From Parahaliea mediterranea (lineage in GTDB: Bacteria; Pseudomonadota; Gammaproteobacteria; Pseudomonadales; Halieaceae): a DNA stretch of 64,000 nucleotides. Below the pieces are notes generated by a model, which was given only the letters and a program-made list of their open reading frames with translations, ran no database searches and had not been told where the DNA came from. Position numbers and translations under genes: made by a program. The stretch is taken from the NCBI RefSeq assembly GCF_003402235.1, contig NZ_QEWO01000002.1, positions 496,001 to 560,000 of the forward strand, in the 5' to 3' direction. Shown in pieces: positions 60,181-64,000 of this stretch. Each line of letters begins with the position of its first letter. Positions within the stretch are counted from its first letter, which is position 1.

Positions 60181-61734
60181 CTATGGATTCCCGGCGATTA
60201 AAATTGGCCAAAGAAATTCGTAAAGAAGCATTCCCAATACAATTATTCCCGCCATCCAGACCCAAACTTCCCCCCCCAATTTAGGAAGTCCTTCCTTATG
60301 TCTACGCATATTATGTCGTTCATCCAACTCAAGCTTGAAACCGGCCATCTTCAGTCTCTTCGCCCCAATCGACAGAAGCCCTGCTAATCGGTTACTTGAT
60401 AGTTCGTCGGAAGTGGAGTCCTCGCCATACAACAATCTTGTTCGTTCATTTTCGAATGCGACATCGATCGCTTTCAACGCACCCACCCTGAAGAATTCAA
60501 TCTTTGGATCGTAAAACACCTTCGTGATACCAGCGAACATTGTTGTCCCGAAGGCCAACCCTAATGCACCAAACATCTGTGCCTGAGATGTTTCAGCTAT
60601 CAGAGGATCAGCGCTACTGCTTGCCGCTATTGCAGCAAACAGCTTAATTAGCCCGTACAACGTACCAATGAGGCCGACAAACACAATAGTGTCACCAACC
60701 GTCTGGAACTTCACAAATTCGTCATCGATTTCTCGCTGTCTTGTTTCCCTGGAATTATCGAAATCCTTTTCTCGAGCCGCTTCACTATGAAATCGACTAG
60801 CTCTATCAGCCGCTTTCCTAGCGTCAGATTCCGCGCTGCAGAAATCGCTATAACTTGATTGACCAGTAGTCTCTACATCTTCGTCATTCCCTCGAAGTGT
60901 CTCGGAGCGATCCGTATCAGAAAAACCCAAAACCAAGCTATTGAGAGCTCTAGCTCGTCGATAGTAGAACCAAGCGATAAATAAACATATAACTTGAGGT
61001 ACGCCATGTACAATGCTGGAAATTGTAATGAGAATCCAAGCGAGTACTCCTCCTCCATCAGATGATTCGCCTCGCTCCCAAAGCGTCATTGCCTCTGCAA
61101 ATCTAGTGGAAACAACGCAAACTTTACTTTCGGAGGACTTTCGGGTCCCTTTACAAAGCTTTTTAGTAGATGAATTTGGATCATCCGTCGTCAGAGCTTG
61201 CCCACAGGCTTCTACCCGTCTTGCAATAGAGTCCCAAGTGCCACCGGGAGAAATGCCAACCCAATTCCAAACGCTCATTATCTGAGGAGACTCACACACT
61301 TCAGGGAGATACTCTGAATCCACGAAATCGACAAATACCTGCTTAATGTTGACAATTACCTTCGCGCCGGAAGCCGTGAACTCGATAGCAACAAAATCGC
61401 CTTTGGGCGCTGGAACTGTTCTCTTATCATCAATTTTTAGCGTCGAATTCTCTGCAGTTGTCGTGGCAGGCGTCTTATCTTGTCCCGTCGTAGATATACC
61501 TTTATCTACCCTCTCCCCCCGGTAGAGCTCAAACGCTTTTACCCAATCAATCGAAGCTCGTCCAAGCTCATTTTCGAGCTGCTGATTCTGCAGATCCCAC
61601 CCGAACTTATAAGGGACTGTTGCCAAAAATACGTAACCAACAATCATCAGGAATGCCAACACATCGGGAGAAATTCCCCGTCTAACATCTTGATGAGGGC
61701 TCCCAAATTTGGCTCTCTCAGACATAGTGCTCAT
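60181..61734 (-). CDS. MotA/TolQ/ExbB-like membrane protein with large exported loop
   Basis: 517 residues. Helix 1 (25-41), a loop of about 185 residues with four cysteines (147, 177, 194, 206), helix 2 (228-257), a polar region, then helices 346-370 'DTIVFVGLIGTLYGLIKLFA' and 384-405 'MFGALGLAFGTTMFAG', which carry the conserved small-residue pattern of MotA/TolQ/ExbB, and a last helix (490-514). The large loop and the extra C-terminal helix are unlike ExbB. With the ExbD-like gene upstream it makes a predicted proton-driven complex, as in Zorya ZorA/ZorB. ATG shares ATGA with the preceding stop. Confidence 0.75.
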   Translation of the reverse strand: MSTMSERAKFGSPHQDVRRGISPDVLAFLMIVGYVFLATVPYKFGWDLQNQQLENELGRASIDWVKAFELYRGERVDKGISTTGQDKTPATTTAENSTLKIDDKRTVPAPKGDFVAIEFTASGAKVIVNIKQVFVDFVDSEYLPEVCESPQIMSVWNWVGISPGGTWDSIARRVEACGQALTTDDPNSSTKKLCKGTRKSSESKVCVVSTRFAEAMTLWERGESSDGGGVLAWILITISSIVHGVPQVICLFIAWFYYRRARALNSLVLGFSDTDRSETLRGNDEDVETTGQSSYSDFCSAESDARKAADRASRFHSEAAREKDFDNSRETRQREIDDEFVKFQTVGDTIVFVGLIGTLYGLIKLFAAIAASSSADPLIAETSQAQMFGALGLAFGTTMFAGITKVFYDPKIEFFRVGALKAIDVAFENERTRLLYGEDSTSDELSSNRLAGLLSIGAKRLKMAGFKLELDERHNMRRHKEGLPKLGGEVWVWMAGIIVLGMLLYEFLWPILIAGNP

Positions 61735-62498
61735 CCACAGTCTTTAGATCTCTCCGCTGCTGGGAAAGCTCTATGAAATTCAAGTAAGAGTTTCTGTAAC
61801 TTCGGCCGAATATTATCGTCGAAGCTAGATCTGGATGCATTGCATAATGCATCTACCGCCTTAGGATCAGCGACATTCCATGAAACTGATAACTCATGTA
61901 CAACACTATCCGTGTCAAGTACTATTAACTTCTGCTCAGTAGCCCATGCACTGGCATCTTCGCTAAGCACGGCTGCGCGAAGGACATCACCAGAAGTTAA
62001 CTTCGGAAGCACTAGGCCCAAAACCCGAGACCATACCTCCAATTGATTCTCTACGTCCGCAGCAACAATTACTTTTCGAGTATTGCCCAGCTGATTGACT
62101 TCCCATTCAAAGAAACGGTGACCATTGGGGGTATTTTTGATTGCTGCGACAAGTTCTAACGAATCGACGGACCAAGAAATTCCAATGGCTTCCGTCTGTA
62201 GAGCTGTCATTCTTGCATCGATCTGCGTCTCGTTCACTATCCCGTAACTATTATCAGTAGGAGTTCTTCCATACGCTATTGGCTCACTGGTCCTATCAAG
62301 AGGACACCCGACGTTCGGATCAAACCACAAATCGTAACGTGGATTAGCATCCGCATCACATAGTCTCAATTCACACTTTCCGTCTTCATCCCGAACCTGG
62401 GCCATCAACTGTTCCCCCGAAAGCCTATAGAATGATTCGTAAAATGCACTGTTCGCTATGATGTGATCAGTCTCTAGAAATTCACAAAATGCGTCCAT
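61731..62498 (-). CDS. unknown soluble protein in the channel operon
   Basis: 255 residues, no signal or membrane helix. I recognise no domain. AGGA precedes ATG 62498. Acidic N-terminal half with several cysteines and a C-terminal helical part ('RPKLQKLLLEFHRAFP'). It lies between the ExbD-like and MotA-like genes with an 11-nt gap and a 4-nt overlap, so it is very likely part of the same complex or its effector. Confidence 0.65.
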   Translation of the reverse strand: MDAFCEFLETDHIIANSAFYESFYRLSGEQLMAQVRDEDGKCELRLCDADANPRYDLWFDPNVGCPLDRTSEPIAYGRTPTDNSYGIVNETQIDARMTALQTEAIGISWSVDSLELVAAIKNTPNGHRFFEWEVNQLGNTRKVIVAADVENQLEVWSRVLGLVLPKLTSGDVLRAAVLSEDASAWATEQKLIVLDTDSVVHELSVSWNVADPKAVDALCNASRSSFDDNIRPKLQKLLLEFHRAFPAAERSKDCG

Positions 62499-62509
62499 AT
62501 GAGCTTCCT

Positions 62510-62971
62510 TTAAAAGGGTATTTCAGCAGTGAAGTAGACCGGCATATATACCAAACCTGAACTGGTACAGGCGTCCAATTTCTTTTCCGCCTTGCCTCTT
62601 ATGGCCATACTTACCTGAGCCTTTCCACCTCCTGGTAAACAGGATTCAATTATGGGGATTACAGCATGTACTTTGACACCGGAACCTGCGGGCACAATAT
62701 TTTCAGCGGGATAGTTGAACAAACAATTTCCGCTTGTAGCGGTGAAAGTACCCACAGCGATCCCATGAGTAGACATAGACTGAGGCCCTGCTCCATCTTC
62801 ATACCATGCGTCAAGAAAGCAGTCCTTACTACTTTTAGCAGGCCAACTGATTTCGAATTGCGCTTTCATCAATTCCCCGGTTTCATAGTGGGGGGAGATA
62901 GCCCTCAAGACGACGAATATGCCAAATAAGGCAAAGAAGATATCCGTCATGAGTATCGAAACGCTTCGCAT
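62510..62971 (-). CDS. ExbD/MotB-like single-pass membrane protein
   Basis: 153 residues. One N-terminal helix (4-24, 'VSILMTDIFFALFGIFVVL') carries Asp10 at the position of the proton-binding Asp of ExbD/TolR/MotB. The periplasmic domain that follows (with several cysteines) has no OmpA-like peptidoglycan motif, unlike ZorB or MotB. The gene starts 3 nt after the upstream stop and 11 nt before the next gene. The pairing with the MotA-like protein is inferred from this Asp and the operon. Confidence 0.65.
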   Translation of the reverse strand: MRSVSILMTDIFFALFGIFVVLRAISPHYETGELMKAQFEISWPAKSSKDCFLDAWYEDGAGPQSMSTHGIAVGTFTATSGNCLFNYPAENIVPAGSGVKVHAVIPIIESCLPGGGKAQVSMAIRGKAEKKLDACTSSGLVYMPVYFTAEIPF

Positions 62972-62974
62972 CGC

Positions 62975-64000
62975 CTAATCCAACGGAAATCTCACTTCAC
63001 AATAATTATCCAGATACATTTCATTGGTAGGACTAGAGCAGGGAGGAAGAATCTCGCCTAGAAACCCTTTGCCTATTGAAGCATCGTTTAGAGCCCATAT
63101 AACAGGCTTATCTCGTCGACTGCTCTCAAAACGAACAATCAATCCCGTAAGTGCACGAGGCAGAACAGTAGTGCCAGCAACGTTTTTTAGATACAACGAT
63201 AGATAGGATTCAGATTCCACGACTGAGCCATAAGCGGTACATTCAAGCAAAAAATAGTTTCGAAAAGGAAGAAAACTACTCAACAAGCTGAGATCCTTTT
63301 CTGAGGCCCGATTTCTTAAATAGTCAGTGGCCATATCAGTCAACCACAAGGTGCCGATGGCTGGGTTTACTGCACTTGAATCCACGCCATGATAGTCTAC
63401 AGGGCCATGAATTCCTTTAAGCACTTGCAGATAATAAGATGATGCAGGATCTACCTCGGCTTCCTTAAATTTCTCAGTCTCAGGTATGTTAGAGGCAAGC
63501 AAAACACCTCGAAGGCCGGATCCATTCCAAGTCACCCCAAGTTCCTCGTAACCTTGATTGATCAGTTTCCAAGCCTGGGCTGACGTAAGGGGTGTCATTC
63601 CCTCCATCTTGATTAGAGGCTCGATGACGTTCTCTGCGCTTTCTATTGCCTCGGGAAAACCATACTTAGTACGAAGGTCAGATAATCCCCTGTATAACGC
63701 AAGCCGTGTACCCGATATTTTCAAGCCTGAGGACGCATCGATTTTCCCCCAATAGTCTGTCTCGACCTTCGCACTTCCTAAGCCGCACTCTAATCCGGCG
63801 CGCTCTTTTTCAATAGACCATCCCTCCGACCACTCAAACACTATTTTATCCCCGGAAGGTGAAATGACTGGCCTTGCATTGAAGCAGGGGTTCCCACCAC
63901 ACCCCTTCTCCATCGTTTCCTGTCTAATTGGGTCTTCTCTAAAGAGAACTGTCAAACGAGCACTTGGCTCGGGCTCCGCTGGCGGGTAGTGTGCCTGCTT
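62975..64000 (-). CDS. unknown protein of the channel operon (5' end beyond window)
   Basis: The frame is open to the right edge; 341 codons and the stop are visible. The first visible residues are proline-rich ('YPPAEPEPSAR'), so the start lies outside; a TTG at 63955 is an unlikely alternative. No family is recognised. The region contains 'ISPSGDKIVFEWSEGW' and a mixed alpha/beta composition with several cysteines ('CGGNPC'), consistent with an exported or secreted ligand-binding domain. It precedes the ExbD-like gene by 3 nt, so it should be co-transcribed. Confidence 0.6.
   Translation of the reverse strand, partial: KQAHYPPAEPEPSARLTVLFREDPIRQETMEKGCGGNPCFNARPVISPSGDKIVFEWSEGWSIEKERAGLECGLGSAKVETDYWGKIDASSGLKISGTRLALYRGLSDLRTKYGFPEAIESAENVIEPLIKMEGMTPLTSAQAWKLINQGYEELGVTWNGSGLRGVLLASNIPETEKFKEAEVDPASSYYLQVLKGIHGPVDYHGVDSSAVNPAIGTLWLTDMATDYLRNRASEKDLSLLSSFLPFRNYFLLECTAYGSVVESESYLSLYLKNVAGTTVLPRALTGLIVRFESSRRDKPVIWALNDASIGKGFLGEILPPCSSPTNEMYLDNYCEVRFPLD

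Overview
The window is a stretch of chromosome from a GC-rich gammaproteobacterium. The large number of TonB-dependent receptors, Fur boxes, a PepSY protein and PQQ/aromatic catabolism fit a marine or aquatic Cellvibrionales/Halieaceae-like heterotroph; that placement is inferred from gene style, not from a marker gene. No rRNA gene, complete tRNA gene or CRISPR array is visible.

About 1-28.7 kb looks like ordinary high-GC chromosome. It holds a truncated YtcJ-type amidohydrolase, a housekeeping operon (YebC/YeeN, YchJ, RumA-type RNA methyltransferase), and a Fur-linked pair (a penicillin-acylase-family lipoprotein and a secreted Fes-type esterase). Its centrepiece is a vitamin B12 locus at 8.8-18.5 kb. 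Two cobalamin riboswitches lie back to back. One faces right into a BtuB-like receptor. The other faces left into a 23-codon coupled ORF, a PepSY membrane protein, a membrane-anchored CobN-like chelatase with a signal peptide, an ExbB/MotA-like channel and a DUF2149 protein. Further right are a secreted 11-residue-repeat protein, a FhuE-like siderophore receptor with a Fur box, an acyl-CoA module (PaaK-like ligase, crotonase, XRE regulator), another receptor and an NhaC antiporter.

From about 28.75 kb the base composition drops by eye and the content becomes accessory. The segment 30.0-39.6 kb is bracketed by decayed copies of the same IS3-type element. It carries two divergent units: esterase, TonB receptor and MFS porter to the left; MarR, LigB-type extradiol dioxygenase and FAD monooxygenase to the right. 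Together they read as uptake and ring cleavage of an aromatic ester.

From 39.8 to 57.5 kb lies an island bounded by two homologous junctions. The right junction contains the 3' end of a tRNA-Ser and lies next to an intact P4-type integrase, with an excisionase-like HTH and a RepA-like ATPase further in. Its cargo (41-52.4 kb) lies between an N-terminal and a C-terminal fragment of an IS91-type transposase: coniferyl-aldehyde-type dehydrogenase, two LysR regulators, nitroreductase, PQQ quinohemoprotein alcohol dehydrogenase, and an operon of TonB receptor, M28-like protein without the usual metal ligands, and an alpha/beta hydrolase with Ala at the nucleophile position. The aldehyde dehydrogenase and the receptor share a conserved upstream box of about 55 bp.

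Right of 57.5 kb a second, tandem island begins and runs off the window. It carries a tight leftward operon of unknown proteins built around a MotA/ExbB-like channel, an ExbD/MotB-like subunit and a DUF4407 coiled-coil membrane protein. It is a candidate for an undescribed proton-channel system, perhaps Zorya-like defence. This operon and the B12/CobN operon are the two strongest candidates for new biology.
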